Part shown: piece by piece, positions 49,540 through 58,585 of the stretch
Layout of the letters: the number at the start of each line of letters is the position of its first letter
How positions within the stretch are numbered: the stretch's first letter is position 1
Source of the DNA: Hymenobacter sp. YIM 151500-1
GTDB taxonomy: Bacteria; Bacteroidota; Bacteroidia; Cytophagales; Hymenobacteraceae
Assembly: GCF_025979885.1 (NCBI RefSeq)
Contig: NZ_CP110139.1
Coordinates: 3,802,001 to 3,866,000 of the forward strand
DNA length: 64,000 nucleotides
Direction: 5' to 3'
Program-made: the position numbers and the translations under genes
Notes under the pieces: generated by a model
The model's input: the letters and a program-made list of their open reading frames with translations, nothing else
Databases searched by the model: none
What the model was told of the DNA's origin: nothing

Positions 49540-51375
49540 ATGTACTCACTCACCAAAGCATCTTTCGCCCGTCGTTTTTATTCTTGGGTCCTTCTGGTCG
49601 GCCTGGCGTGGTGGCTGAGCCTGCTCGGCGCGGGCTTCACGGCCCAGGCCCAGACGGCCACCTACTCGGTGGCCGGCAGCCGCATTCTGAAAAACGGCGT
49701 GCCCACGGTCTGGCGCGGGGCCAACGCCCAGCACGTGTTCGGCGGCGACCAAGGCTCGCGCGACCAGATGAACGCCTGGAACATGGACATTTCCCGCGAG
49801 TTCATCGGCACCCTGCGCCAGCAGCCCATTGCCGGCACCTACCCGGTGGGCGTCTACATCAACGGAGCCAGCGAACCTACTTACCTGCGTCCCTTGGAGC
49901 AGATTGCCCGCGACAACCGCGCCAACGGCAAGGTCACCATCTTCTGCCCCTTCGGCTGGAACCCCAACGTGGAGGGAGAGAAATTCACCGGCCTGAACCC
50001 GTCGCAAACGCCGTTCTGGAACGACTACAAGGCCCGGATGCGCGAAATAGCCACCTTCTTCAAAGACCAGCCCGACGTGTGGATTGAGCTGTGGAACGAG
50101 CCCTATTGGTACGACCGTAGCCACGGCTACTCCGACGCGCTGTGGCTGTCGGACATGCAGGAAATGGTTAATAACATTCGCAGCACCGGCAACCAGAACA
50201 TCATTGTGGTGCCCGGCGCCGAAAGCGGCCAGGACGAGGACATCATCCTGGCCAGGGGCCCGGCCCTGCTGCAAAGCCAGACCAATAAGAACCTCGTCTT
50301 CGACGTGCACGCCTACGAAAACTGGCTGCGCGAAAGCCAGGCCTCGGTGGAGCGCCGCATCCGGGCTGTGCACAACGCCGGCTGCGCCCTGCTTTTCGGC
50401 GAAGTGGGCCCCTACAACACCGACGGGCTGATGAACCCGGTCAACTTTCTGAACGCGGTTCGTAACACGCGTAGCACTACCTTGGCCTGGCTCTGGAAAT
50501 CCGACGAAAACGACGGCGACGCCCTGCTGCGCTCGGACGGCAAAACCCCCAACGATACCAATAACAACAACTGGGGCACCACTTACCGCGCCTTTACTCT
50601 GGAAAACCACAACCCCGCGGGCAGCGCCTACGCCGGCCGGTTTGTGCTGCTGGCCCGCCACAGCGGGCTGGCCCTGGATGTACACGCTTCGGCTACCACC
50701 AACGGCGCCAACGTGTGGCAGTACACACCCAACGGCTCATCGGCCCAAACCTGGACGGTGGCCCCGGCCGGCGGAGACTACTACCGCCTCACAGCCGAAT
50801 GCTCGGGCAAGGTGCTCGACGTGGCCGGCTACAGCACCGCCGAGGGCGCCAACGTGCAGCAGTGGGAGTGGCTCAGCTCGGACGCGCAGCGCTGGAAAAT
50901 CACGGAAGTCGGGGGCGGCTTTGTTACGCTCCAGGCCAAGCACAGCGGCCATTTCCTGGACGTGAGCGGCGCCTCGCTCGTTCGGGAAGCCGACGTGATT
51001 CAGTGGCCGGCCACCGGCGGCACCAACCAGCAGTGGCAGTTGCGCTGGGCGCCGGTCCCCGGCACCACCACGGCCCGCCGGCCGCCGGCCGCCGCCGCCG
51101 GCCTCCTGCTGGCCTCCTCGGCGCTGGAGGCTTACCCCAACCCGGCCCGCGCGCAGCTGACGGTGCACTACCAGCTGGCTGCTGCTTGCGCGGTGGAGCT
51201 GCGCCTGACCGATGCCGTGGGCCGCACCGTGCGCCGCCAGGCGCACCCGCAAGCCAGTGCCGGCCCCCAGCAGCACACGCTGGACGTGCGCGGCCTGCCC
51301 GCTGGCACCTACCTGCTCGACGTGCACACGGGCCAGGGCCGGCCTCTGCACCGCACGGTGCTCATTCAGCCCTAA
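49540..51375 (+). CDS. Secreted GH5 family glycoside hydrolase with CBM13 and T9SS domains
   Basis: 611 residues. The signal peptide ends near TAQAQ. The GH5 barrel (~30-355) contains WIELWNEPYW (acid/base Glu187), FDVHAYENW and LLFGEVGPYN (nucleophile Glu288), the classic endoglucanase/mannanase layout. CBM13 (~364-505) has three repeats, e.g. HSGLALDVHASATTNGANVW, CSGKVLDVAGYSTAEGANVQ, HSGHFLDVSGASLVREADV, each ended by QxW. The sorting domain (~527-611) starts AYPNPARAQLTVHYQ. It probably cleaves beta-mannan or beta-glucan. Its last ~90 residues share near-identical DNA with the next gene (see findings). Confidence 0.9.
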   Translation: MYSLTKASFARRFYSWVLLVGLAWWLSLLGAGFTAQAQTATYSVAGSRILKNGVPTVWRGANAQHVFGGDQGSRDQMNAWNMDISREFIGTLRQQPIAGTYPVGVYINGASEPTYLRPLEQIARDNRANGKVTIFCPFGWNPNVEGEKFTGLNPSQTPFWNDYKARMREIATFFKDQPDVWIELWNEPYWYDRSHGYSDALWLSDMQEMVNNIRSTGNQNIIVVPGAESGQDEDIILARGPALLQSQTNKNLVFDVHAYENWLRESQASVERRIRAVHNAGCALLFGEVGPYNTDGLMNPVNFLNAVRNTRSTTLAWLWKSDENDGDALLRSDGKTPNDTNNNNWGTTYRAFTLENHNPAGSAYAGRFVLLARHSGLALDVHASATTNGANVWQYTPNGSSAQTWTVAPAGGDYYRLTAECSGKVLDVAGYSTAEGANVQQWEWLSSDAQRWKITEVGGGFVTLQAKHSGHFLDVSGASLVREADVIQWPATGGTNQQWQLRWAPVPGTTTARRPPAAAAGLLLASSALEAYPNPARAQLTVHYQLAAACAVELRLTDAVGRTVRRQAHPQASAGPQQHTLDVRGLPAGTYLLDVHTGQGRPLHRTVLIQP

Positions 51376-51496
51376 GGAAGTACACGCCGCTGGTTCTGCA
51401 AACGCCCTGGGCGGCCAGGTGCCACGGGCATTTACAGAACCGAGGCGCGTAGCTGACAGTCCTATTCTTAATTCACAATCCTCATCCTACACCAAC

Positions 51497-53053
51497 ATGA
51501 AAGCAAGCTTTTTCACTTGCCGCAGCCTGCTCCGCGCCGGCCGGCGCGGCCTGGCCGCCCTACTGCCGCTGTTGTTTCCCGCGCTGCTGGCGGCGCAGGC
51601 GGGCCCCCCCGGCACGGGCTGGCGGCTCACCTTCAGCGACGAGTTCAACGGCACGAGCCTGGACCGCAGCAAGTGGACCGACGAATACCCCTGGGGCGGC
51701 CGTACCCATAACTACGACGGCTATTGCGCCCCGGAAAACGTGCTGGTGCAGAACGGGCTCTTGCGCCTCAAGGCCGAAGACAAGCCCCAGGGCGGCAAGC
51801 GTTACACTACCGGCATGGTGCAGAACTACAAGGCCTTCAGCCAAGCCTACGGCTACTTTGAAGGCCGCTTCAAGGTAGCGCCCGGCCAGGGCATGTCCGG
51901 CTTCTGGCCGGCCTTTTGGCTGGCTCCTTCCAGCACCAAGTGGCCGCCCGAAATCGACATTGTGGAGTTTTTCGGCCACTCGGGTGAGCCGGCCGCCAAC
52001 CTGCACTGGCCCGAGCCCAGCCAGGAAGACAACCACGACAAGCGGGAAATCAAGCTGAACACCGGCATCGACTACTCCCAGGATTTTCACGTGTACGCCG
52101 TGGAGTGGGACGCCAGCAAAATTGTGTGGTACATCGACGGCAAGGAAATGGGCCGCTTCACCGAGCACATTCCCGCCGACCCCATGGGCATCCTCATCAA
52201 CTTTGGCATTGGGGTCGACTGGCTGGGCTACCCAGCCGCCGCAGCCCTGCCCGCCTACTTCGAGTGCGACTGGGTGCGGGTGTACCAGCGCAGCACCGCC
52301 GCCCCCGTGGCCGATGGGCGCTACACGCTCGTGCCCGAATGCGCCCCGGCCAGCAGCCTCGACGTGTACGGCTGGGCCACGGCCGACGAAAGCCGGGTGA
52401 ATATCTGGAACACGGGCGGCAACCAAGCCAACCAGCAGTGGGACCTGGCCCGGCAGAGCGACGGCACCTATCGCCTCTCCTCGGCCATGAACGCGGGCAA
52501 GGTGCTGGACGTGAAAAGCTCGGGCACGGCCAACGAAACACCCCTGCAACTCTACGGCTGGAACGGCACCGACGCCCAGCGCTTTTACCTCACGGCCGTC
52601 GGCAACGGCTACTTCAAGCTCACGCCCAAATGCGCGCCAGGCAAGGCCGTGGACGTAAACAACGCCGCCGCGGCCGATGGCACGAAGGTGCAGCTCTGGG
52701 AAGAAAACGGTACCAAGGCCCAGCGCTGGCGCTTGCAGCGCATCAATACCGGCGCCCGCCCGGCAACTACCGCCGCCAGCCTGCCTACTGCCGTGAAAGC
52801 CTACCCCATCCCGGCCCGCGACCAGCTGACGGTGCAGTACGACGTGGCGACGGCTGACCGCGTGCAGCTGGTGCTGCGCAACCCGCTGGGCCAAACGGTG
52901 CGCCGCCACACCTACCCTGCCGCCGAGAGCCGCCAGCAGCACACGCTGGACGTGCGCGGCCTGCCCGCTGGCCTCTACTTCCTCGACGTGCACACGGGCC
53001 AAGCCAACAACTCCGAGCCTGCCCAGCGCCTGCGCGTGCTGATTCGCCCCTAA
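51497..53053 (+). CDS. Secreted GH16 family glycoside hydrolase with CBM13 and T9SS domains
   Basis: 518 residues from ATG 51497. GH16 jelly roll (~35-270): WRLTFSDEFNGTSLDRSKW, catalytic EIDIVEFFG (Glu152, Asp154, Glu157; the ExDxxE form is typical of laminarinases, agarases and carrageenases), HVYAVEWDASKIVWYIDG and a C-terminal CDWVRVYQR. CBM13 (~275-415: ASSLDVYGWATADESR; QQWDLA; QRFYLT; QRWRLQ). T9SS domain (~433-518: AYPIPARDQLTVQYD). Likely endo-acting on beta-1,3/1,4-glucan or an algal galactan. No transmembrane segment. Confidence 0.92.
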   Translation: MKASFFTCRSLLRAGRRGLAALLPLLFPALLAAQAGPPGTGWRLTFSDEFNGTSLDRSKWTDEYPWGGRTHNYDGYCAPENVLVQNGLLRLKAEDKPQGGKRYTTGMVQNYKAFSQAYGYFEGRFKVAPGQGMSGFWPAFWLAPSSTKWPPEIDIVEFFGHSGEPAANLHWPEPSQEDNHDKREIKLNTGIDYSQDFHVYAVEWDASKIVWYIDGKEMGRFTEHIPADPMGILINFGIGVDWLGYPAAAALPAYFECDWVRVYQRSTAAPVADGRYTLVPECAPASSLDVYGWATADESRVNIWNTGGNQANQQWDLARQSDGTYRLSSAMNAGKVLDVKSSGTANETPLQLYGWNGTDAQRFYLTAVGNGYFKLTPKCAPGKAVDVNNAAAADGTKVQLWEENGTKAQRWRLQRINTGARPATTAASLPTAVKAYPIPARDQLTVQYDVATADRVQLVLRNPLGQTVRRHTYPAAESRQQHTLDVRGLPAGLYFLDVHTGQANNSEPAQRLRVLIRP

Positions 53054-53133
53054 CCTAGCCTGGCTGCGACCTAAGTTGATTACACACTGCTTCCACGGTT
53101 CGGCTTAGATCGGTTTTCAGGTCCGTGCACTCC

Positions 53134-53268
53134 AACTTTGAACTCGTGCCCAAGTCTTCGCCCGGCTACGCCCCGGATGTGGAAGGCGAAAGCAGCAGCC
53201 CCAAAAACGTGTGGCTGTACCAGCAGCTCAAGAACAAAGCCCAGCGCTGGCGCTTCACCCGCCGCTAA
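53134..53268 (+). pseudogene. Relic of a CBM13 module
   Basis: The frame from 53134 reads NFELVPKSSPGYAPDVEGES, then SSPKNVWLYQQLKNKAQRW and RFTRR stop. It matches the last CBM13 repeat of the gene at 46830 (FELVPQSTPGYALDVEGASSS) and of 40150. No start codon, upstream domain or sorting domain. It appears to be the remaining end of a lost sibling gene or a stray duplicate between the GH16 gene and the next one. Confidence 0.75.
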
Positions 53269-53459
53269 TAGGTGGCAGCTGGTTGCGACTGGCAATCCTG
53301 GCCGCAACCAGCTGCCACCAGTTTCTTTCCTTAGCCCAGCTTCCGACCAGCCACCCATCCGAGAAGCTGTGGCTCTGGGTCCGGCTCGGGTGGTAAGTAT
53401 ATGCTTTACTGCATCTTACCTCGATCCTCCTTTCTTTCCTCAACCCTAACTCCTTTCCG

Positions 53460-55706
53460 ATGAAGAAATGTTTCTGGTTGCTATCCTTCCTGCTGCTGCC
53501 CTGGGCGGGGCGGGCCCAAACCCAAATTCCCCTCGGGGCCGGGCTCGACGGCGTAACCGACTGGTCGCAGAGCCGGCCGTTCGTGGACGTGATGAAGTCC
53601 CACCGCGGCTTTGGCTCAGCCCAAACGCCCTACGACAACCAGCCGCCCCGCCTCGACGCCAACGGCTGGCCCCTGGGCGACTTCGGTATGGTGGTGATGG
53701 CCGACATGAGGGACAACACCCACCTGTACGGCACCTACAAGCTCTCCTTCAAGGGCCAGGCCACGGTCAGCAACGTGTCGAGCAACTTCTCGGTGCAGAA
53801 CTACCGCTACGACGCGGCCACCAACACCAGCACCGCCGACGTGGTGGTGCCCGCCCAGCCCGACAACCAGATGATGATGGCCTTCCGCAACGTGGGAGCC
53901 AGCGGCGTGCAGGACATCCGGCTCATCATGCCCGGCTACACTGCCGCCGAAACGTTTACGCGGCCGCTCAAGGAGCACCTGCAACGCTTTCAGGTGCTGC
54001 GCTTCATGGACTGGACCAGCACCAACGGCAACCCCGTGAGCAAATGGAGTGAGCGGACCGTGCCCACCTCGCCTTCTCAGATGAGCAGCAAGGGCGTGGC
54101 CTGGGAATACTGCATTCAACTCTGCAACGAGACGCAGAAGGACATGTGGCTGAACGTGCCGCTCAGGGCCGACGACGACTATGTGCGCGAGCTGGCCAAG
54201 CTGGTCAAGGCCCGGCTCAACCCCGGCCTTAGGTGCTACGTGGAGTACAGCAACGAAATCTGGAACTACAATTTCTCCCAGTTTCACGAAAACGTGGAGC
54301 TGGCCAAAGCCGAAGTGGCCGCCGGCAACTCCAACCTCGACGACGGCGTCCCCACCGACACCTGGAAGTGGGCCCACCGCCGCACCGGCAAGCGCCTGAT
54401 GCAAATCAGCAACATCTTCCGGGCCGAGTTTGGCGACGCGGCCATGATGACCCGCATCCGGCCCGTGCTGGCCGGGCAGATTGCCAACCCCTGGGAGTTT
54501 CCGGGCACGGCCCTCAACTTCGTGCACGAGCACTACGGGCCGCCCAAGAACTTCTTCTACGCCGTGGCCGGGGCGCCTTACTTCGGCATCCCTAACCAGC
54601 GCGCGGGCATGTCCAAGGCCGAAATTCTGGCCGCCTTCCGCCAGAACATTGCCGACATGTGGGCACCCAGCAACACCCGCACCGCGGCGCGCAGCTCGGA
54701 GTTCGACATCATGACGGCCCAGGCTACGTGGTTTGGCCTGAAGCACTTCTGCTACGAAGGCGGCCCCGACACCTTCGGCCCCGAAAACATCCAGGCCAAG
54801 AAAGACGCCAGCCTGGACCCGGCCATGAAGGACGTGGTGCTGGAGTACCTGCGCGGCTGGTACGGCCACGGCGGCCCCGACGGGCTGTTTATGTGGTTTG
54901 TGGCCGGCGCCACCAACTACGACAGCCAGTACGGCACCTGGGGCCTGACCAATTCCATGATGAACCTGAACTCTCCCAAGATTGAGGGCATCGACCAGGC
55001 CATTGCCCGCCTCCGCCCGCAGTTTACGGCCGGCTTCGCCATTCCCGACTCCATCGACACGCGCCAGCACGTGGGCTACCGCACCGGCTGGAAAACCACC
55101 AACCCCAACGCCCTGCCCTACCTGCACGCGGGCGACCAGCACGACTACCTGCTCAACGTGCCCGCCACCGGCACCTACCGCCTGCGCGTGCGCCTGGCCC
55201 GGGTGGGCGGCAACCTGCCCTCGTCCTCCATGCGGGTGCTGGTAAACAACACCGTGGTGCAGGACATCGTGACGCCCGGCGACCCGAATAACAACTGGGA
55301 AAAGTTTGTGCTCAGCCCGCCCGTCACGCTCCAGCTGCAGCAGGGCCTGAGCGTGCTGCGCCTGCGCTACATAACCGAGTGCAACGCCACCAAGTCGCTA
55401 CTTTTTGAGCGGGTGGGCACGGCTACTTCCACCACCGGAGCCGCCGATGAAGCCGCGGCCGTACTCTACCCCAACCCGGCCCACAAGGCGGTCAGCATCA
55501 GCTTTGCCAGCCACGTGGCCCAGCCCGTGCGCGTGGCCATCCGCGACGTGCAGGGGCGCCTGGTGTGGCAGAAAACCTACGCCGCCCAGGCCGGCAACAA
55601 CGCCCTCGAAGCCGACATCCGGCCCCTGGCGGCGGCCCTGTACGTGGTGCAGGTGCGCGGCCAGCGCAACGGCCAGCAGGCCACCCTGCGCCTGGCCGTG
55701 CAGTAA
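53460..55706 (+). CDS. Secreted barrel-type protein (putative glycosidase) with CBM and T9SS domain
   Basis: 748 residues with a signal peptide (MKKCFWLLSFLLLPWAGRAQ). The central part (~45-510) looks like a cellulase-like barrel: CYVEYSNEIWNYNFSQF (candidate Glu ~264) and KHFCYEGGPDTFGPENIQA (candidate Glu ~436), reminiscent of clan GH-A acid/base and nucleophile motifs, though no GH family is assigned. A CBM35/CBM6-like domain (~545-660: NVPATGTYRLRVRLARVGG... LRLRYITEC) and a sorting domain (~670-748: LYPNPAHKAVSISF) follow. No CBM13 module is attached, unlike most siblings. The substrate is unknown. Confidence 0.78.
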   Translation: MKKCFWLLSFLLLPWAGRAQTQIPLGAGLDGVTDWSQSRPFVDVMKSHRGFGSAQTPYDNQPPRLDANGWPLGDFGMVVMADMRDNTHLYGTYKLSFKGQATVSNVSSNFSVQNYRYDAATNTSTADVVVPAQPDNQMMMAFRNVGASGVQDIRLIMPGYTAAETFTRPLKEHLQRFQVLRFMDWTSTNGNPVSKWSERTVPTSPSQMSSKGVAWEYCIQLCNETQKDMWLNVPLRADDDYVRELAKLVKARLNPGLRCYVEYSNEIWNYNFSQFHENVELAKAEVAAGNSNLDDGVPTDTWKWAHRRTGKRLMQISNIFRAEFGDAAMMTRIRPVLAGQIANPWEFPGTALNFVHEHYGPPKNFFYAVAGAPYFGIPNQRAGMSKAEILAAFRQNIADMWAPSNTRTAARSSEFDIMTAQATWFGLKHFCYEGGPDTFGPENIQAKKDASLDPAMKDVVLEYLRGWYGHGGPDGLFMWFVAGATNYDSQYGTWGLTNSMMNLNSPKIEGIDQAIARLRPQFTAGFAIPDSIDTRQHVGYRTGWKTTNPNALPYLHAGDQHDYLLNVPATGTYRLRVRLARVGGNLPSSSMRVLVNNTVVQDIVTPGDPNNNWEKFVLSPPVTLQLQQGLSVLRLRYITECNATKSLLFERVGTATSTTGAADEAAAVLYPNPAHKAVSISFASHVAQPVRVAIRDVQGRLVWQKTYAAQAGNNALEADIRPLAAALYVVQVRGQRNGQQATLRLAVQ

Positions 55707-55760
55707 CGGGCGCGGGCCGGGCGCACTAATTAGGTCAAGTTGCGGAGTGTATAAACTTAG

Positions 55761-55931
55761 CAACTAGAGCTACAGCTAGTTCCCCTCCTCAGATGAGGAG
55801 GGGCTAGGGGTAGTTGACAATCAGTAGAACGTCAACTAAAAGCTAGAGCTAGAGCCCCTCTCCTTTTTCGGAGAGGGGTGGGGGTGAGGCAACTAGAGCT
55901 AGAACTCAACCCCCTCCTTTCCAGAGAGCAA
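55761..55931. repeat. CTAG-rich palindromic repeats
   Basis: AGCTAGTTCCCCTCCTCAGA then TGAGGAGGGGCTAGG forms one hairpin. AGCCCCTCTCCTTTTTCGGA then GAGGGGTGGGGGTGAGG forms another. They are linked by GTTGAC...GTCAAC and many CTAGAGCTAG units. Same outer module as the CTAG variant at 23193. The 323-base gap 55707-56029 holds nothing else recognisable. Confidence 0.75.
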
Positions 55932-56029
55932 CTAGCTCCAGTCCGCAACTCGGAGTAGCCATACGCTTTGCCTGATGCCGCGGGGCACCGGTTGTTTTCT
56001 CACCTTCACCTAACCCATTTCTCTCCGCT

Positions 56030-58177
56030 ATGAAAAAAACCGTTTCTCTGTTCCTCCTGGCAGGATGGACCAGTCTGCTGGCTCTGCCTGCTCAGGCCCA
56101 GACCACCTACCACATCGGCAACAGCCTGACCGACACCAAGAACGGTATGCTGGAGCCGCTCAGCCGCAGTGCCGGCCGCGACTTAGTGTTTCTGCGCTTT
56201 ACCATTCCGGGTGCCCCCACCGACTGGCTCTGGGACCATCCCAACACCGGCTTCGGCGACACCAATTACCCGGTTGTCTTCGTCAACCGCGCGCCCATCG
56301 GCCACCTGTTCACCCAGCCCTTCGCCGGCCACGACCGGGCCATCGACAACGAGGCCGACTACAGCGGGCGGTTTTACAACCTGTGCCGCCAGAACAGCCC
56401 CGACGTGCAGCACTGGCTGTACCAGCAGTGGCCCGACAAAGCCTTTCAGGACAACTGGTCGCAGGGCAAAGGCTCCGCGGCCGGCCTGGGCCTGACGCCG
56501 GCCCGCAACTGGGTGCAGGGCGCCTGCAACCACCTGGCCTACGACGAAGCCGTGCGCCAGCGCATGGACGACCAGACCGGCGGCAAGGAAATCCGCATTG
56601 TGCCCGCGGGGCTGGCTCTGGCCAAGCTGGCCATCGAGATTGAAGCTGGCCGCGTGCCCGGCGTCACCGACTTTTTCAACACCCACTTCAGCGACGACCT
56701 GCACCTGAGCGACCTGGGCTCCTACATGGTGAACCTGGTGCACTACGCCTGCATCTACCAGGAAAGCCCGGTGGGCAAGGTTACCTACAAGCCCGCCGCC
56801 CTCACCGAGGCCCAAGCCACCGTCTACAAGCAGATAGCCTGGGACGTGACGCGCGACTACCCCTGGAGCGGGTTGGGCGGCAATGGCACGCTGTACGCGC
56901 AAATCCGGGCCTACACGGGTGGGGGGCCAAGCACGCCGGGCCCGGCCGTGGCCACGGGCGCCGTGGTGCGCGAGGTCTGGACCGGCATTGGGGGCACGGC
57001 TGTATCGGCCATTCCCACTGCCACGCCGGCTTCGGGCGGGGAGCTGCTGACCCAGCTGGAAGTAGCCGCCGGTGGGGCTGACAACTACGGCACCCGCATC
57101 CGGGGCTACATCGTCTCGCCGGCCGCGGGCTGGTACACCTTCCACATTGCCGGCGACGACAACTGTGAGCTGTGGCTCAGCTCGGGCCCGGAGGAAGCCA
57201 ATAAGTCGCGCATTGCCCACGTGCCCGGCTGGACCAACCCGCGCGAGTGGGGCAAGTACCCCGAGCAGCAGTCGGCGCAGGTGTACCTGGTGGCCGGGGG
57301 GCGGTTCTACTTTGAGATATTGCAGAAGGAAGCCGGCGGCGGCGACCATGTGGCCGTAGGCTGGACCGGCCCCAACAACACGAGCATCACGGTGGTGCCG
57401 GGCAGCGTGCTGGCGCCCTACAATCCCTTCGGCACCGGGCGCTACGCCCTGCAAGCCCAGCACAGCAGCAAAGTGCTCGACGTGCTTTCGTTTAGTACCG
57501 CCGACGGAGCCGCGGTGGTGCAGCACACCCCAAACGGCGGCACCAACCAGCAGTGGGAGCTGGCCCCGGCCGCTACGGCCGGCTACTACACGCTCACGGC
57601 CGCTCACAGCCAAAAGCGCCTCGACGTGGCCAATGCCTCCACCGCCAACGGGGCCACCGTGTGGCAATACACCGCCAACGGCACCGCCGCCCAGGACTGG
57701 CTGGTGCTGCCCGTGGGCGGCGGCTACTTCAAGCTGCTGGCCCGCTGCAGCGGCAAAGCCCTCGACGTAAACGGCCGGTCCGTGAACGACGGAGCCAGCA
57801 TCATCCAGTGGGACTACCACGGCGACGGCAACCAGCGCTGGCGGCTTGTACCGGCCGGCACTTCCGTAGCCCAGGCCACGGCCGCCCGGCCGGGTGCCGG
57901 CAGTAAGCCGCTGGGCGCCCTCGACGATGCCATATTCCCCAATCCGGCAACTGCCGACGTGAACCTGCGCTGCCAGGCTCCGAAGGCGGGCCGCCTGCAC
58001 GTGGTGGTGCGCGACCAGCTGGGCCGCACCGTGTACGAAACGGCCGCGCCAGTAACCGCCGGCGAAAACCTGGTGCACTTCCGCCTGCCCGACGTAGTGC
58101 GCAGTGGCGTGCACACGGTAAGCGTGAGCGGCGGGACGGCGGAGCCGCGCACCTACAAGCTACTGATTGCCCGGTAG
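56030..58177 (+). CDS. Secreted SGNH-type esterase with PA14, CBM13 and T9SS domains
   Basis: 715 residues with signal peptide MKKTVSLFLLAGWTSLLALP. The N-terminal domain opens with YHIGNSLTDTKNG (GNSLTD holds the candidate Ser) and closes with DDLHLSDLGSYM (Asp-x-x-His), the SGNH catalytic ends; the Gly and Asn blocks in between are less clear. A PA14-like domain (~315-465: GWYTFHIAGDDNCELWLS), CBM13 (~475-620: HSSKVLDVLSFSTADGAAV; HSQKRLDVANASTANGATV; CSGKALDVNGRSVNDGASI) and a sorting domain (~640-715: IFPNPATADVNLRC). Possibly a carbohydrate esterase that deacetylates the glycan attacked by its neighbours. Confidence 0.82.
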   Translation: MKKTVSLFLLAGWTSLLALPAQAQTTYHIGNSLTDTKNGMLEPLSRSAGRDLVFLRFTIPGAPTDWLWDHPNTGFGDTNYPVVFVNRAPIGHLFTQPFAGHDRAIDNEADYSGRFYNLCRQNSPDVQHWLYQQWPDKAFQDNWSQGKGSAAGLGLTPARNWVQGACNHLAYDEAVRQRMDDQTGGKEIRIVPAGLALAKLAIEIEAGRVPGVTDFFNTHFSDDLHLSDLGSYMVNLVHYACIYQESPVGKVTYKPAALTEAQATVYKQIAWDVTRDYPWSGLGGNGTLYAQIRAYTGGGPSTPGPAVATGAVVREVWTGIGGTAVSAIPTATPASGGELLTQLEVAAGGADNYGTRIRGYIVSPAAGWYTFHIAGDDNCELWLSSGPEEANKSRIAHVPGWTNPREWGKYPEQQSAQVYLVAGGRFYFEILQKEAGGGDHVAVGWTGPNNTSITVVPGSVLAPYNPFGTGRYALQAQHSSKVLDVLSFSTADGAAVVQHTPNGGTNQQWELAPAATAGYYTLTAAHSQKRLDVANASTANGATVWQYTANGTAAQDWLVLPVGGGYFKLLARCSGKALDVNGRSVNDGASIIQWDYHGDGNQRWRLVPAGTSVAQATAARPGAGSKPLGALDDAIFPNPATADVNLRCQAPKAGRLHVVVRDQLGRTVYETAAPVTAGENLVHFRLPDVVRSGVHTVSVSGGTAEPRTYKLLIAR

Positions 58178-58261
58178 CAGCCTGTTCAGCTGCTGGCGTC
58201 GCGGCCCTGGCAGAGCCCGGCTGAGGGCTTGCCTCCGGCAGATGAATTGTCGTTTTGTGAA

Positions 58262-58288
58262 GCCGCGTCAGCTACTAGCTGGCGCGGC
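58262..58288 (+). terminator. Hairpin after SGNH gene
   Basis: GCCGCGTCAGCTA pairs with CTAGCTGGCGCGGC over a short loop (one mismatch), 85 bases after the stop. There is no strong T-run, so terminator function is uncertain. Confidence 0.45.
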
Positions 58289-58351
58289 CTTCCACCTCAT
58301 GTAGCCAGTTGGTTTCTATGCAATTGCCTAGAAATGAAGCCAGCGACTACC

Positions 58352-58486
58352 GGCTAGTTCTCCTCTTCAGCTGAGGAAGGGCTAAGGGTAGCTGATGCTG
58401 GTAAAACGCCAGCTAGAAGCTAAAAAAACTAGAGCTAGAGCCCCTCTCCTTTTCCGGAGAGGGGTGGGGGTGAGGCGACTACAGCC
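58352..58486. repeat. CTAG-rich palindromic repeats, second copy
   Basis: GGCTAGTTCTCCTCTTCAGC then TGAGGAAGGGCTAAGG, a GCTGATG...GCCAGC spacer, then AGCCCCTCTCCTTTTCCGGA and GAGGGGTGGGGGTGAGG. The same module order as 55761-55931. Both copies precede a cluster gene. The 408-base gap 58178-58585 holds this, the hairpin at 58262 and nothing else. Confidence 0.75.
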
Positions 58487-58585
58487 AGAGCCCGAATAAC
58501 AATCCTCGTCTACGTCTGAAAGATGGTTGCACATACCACGGATTGTAGTACTTTCCCAGTTCCACACTTTTCTCTTTTCCAGCTT

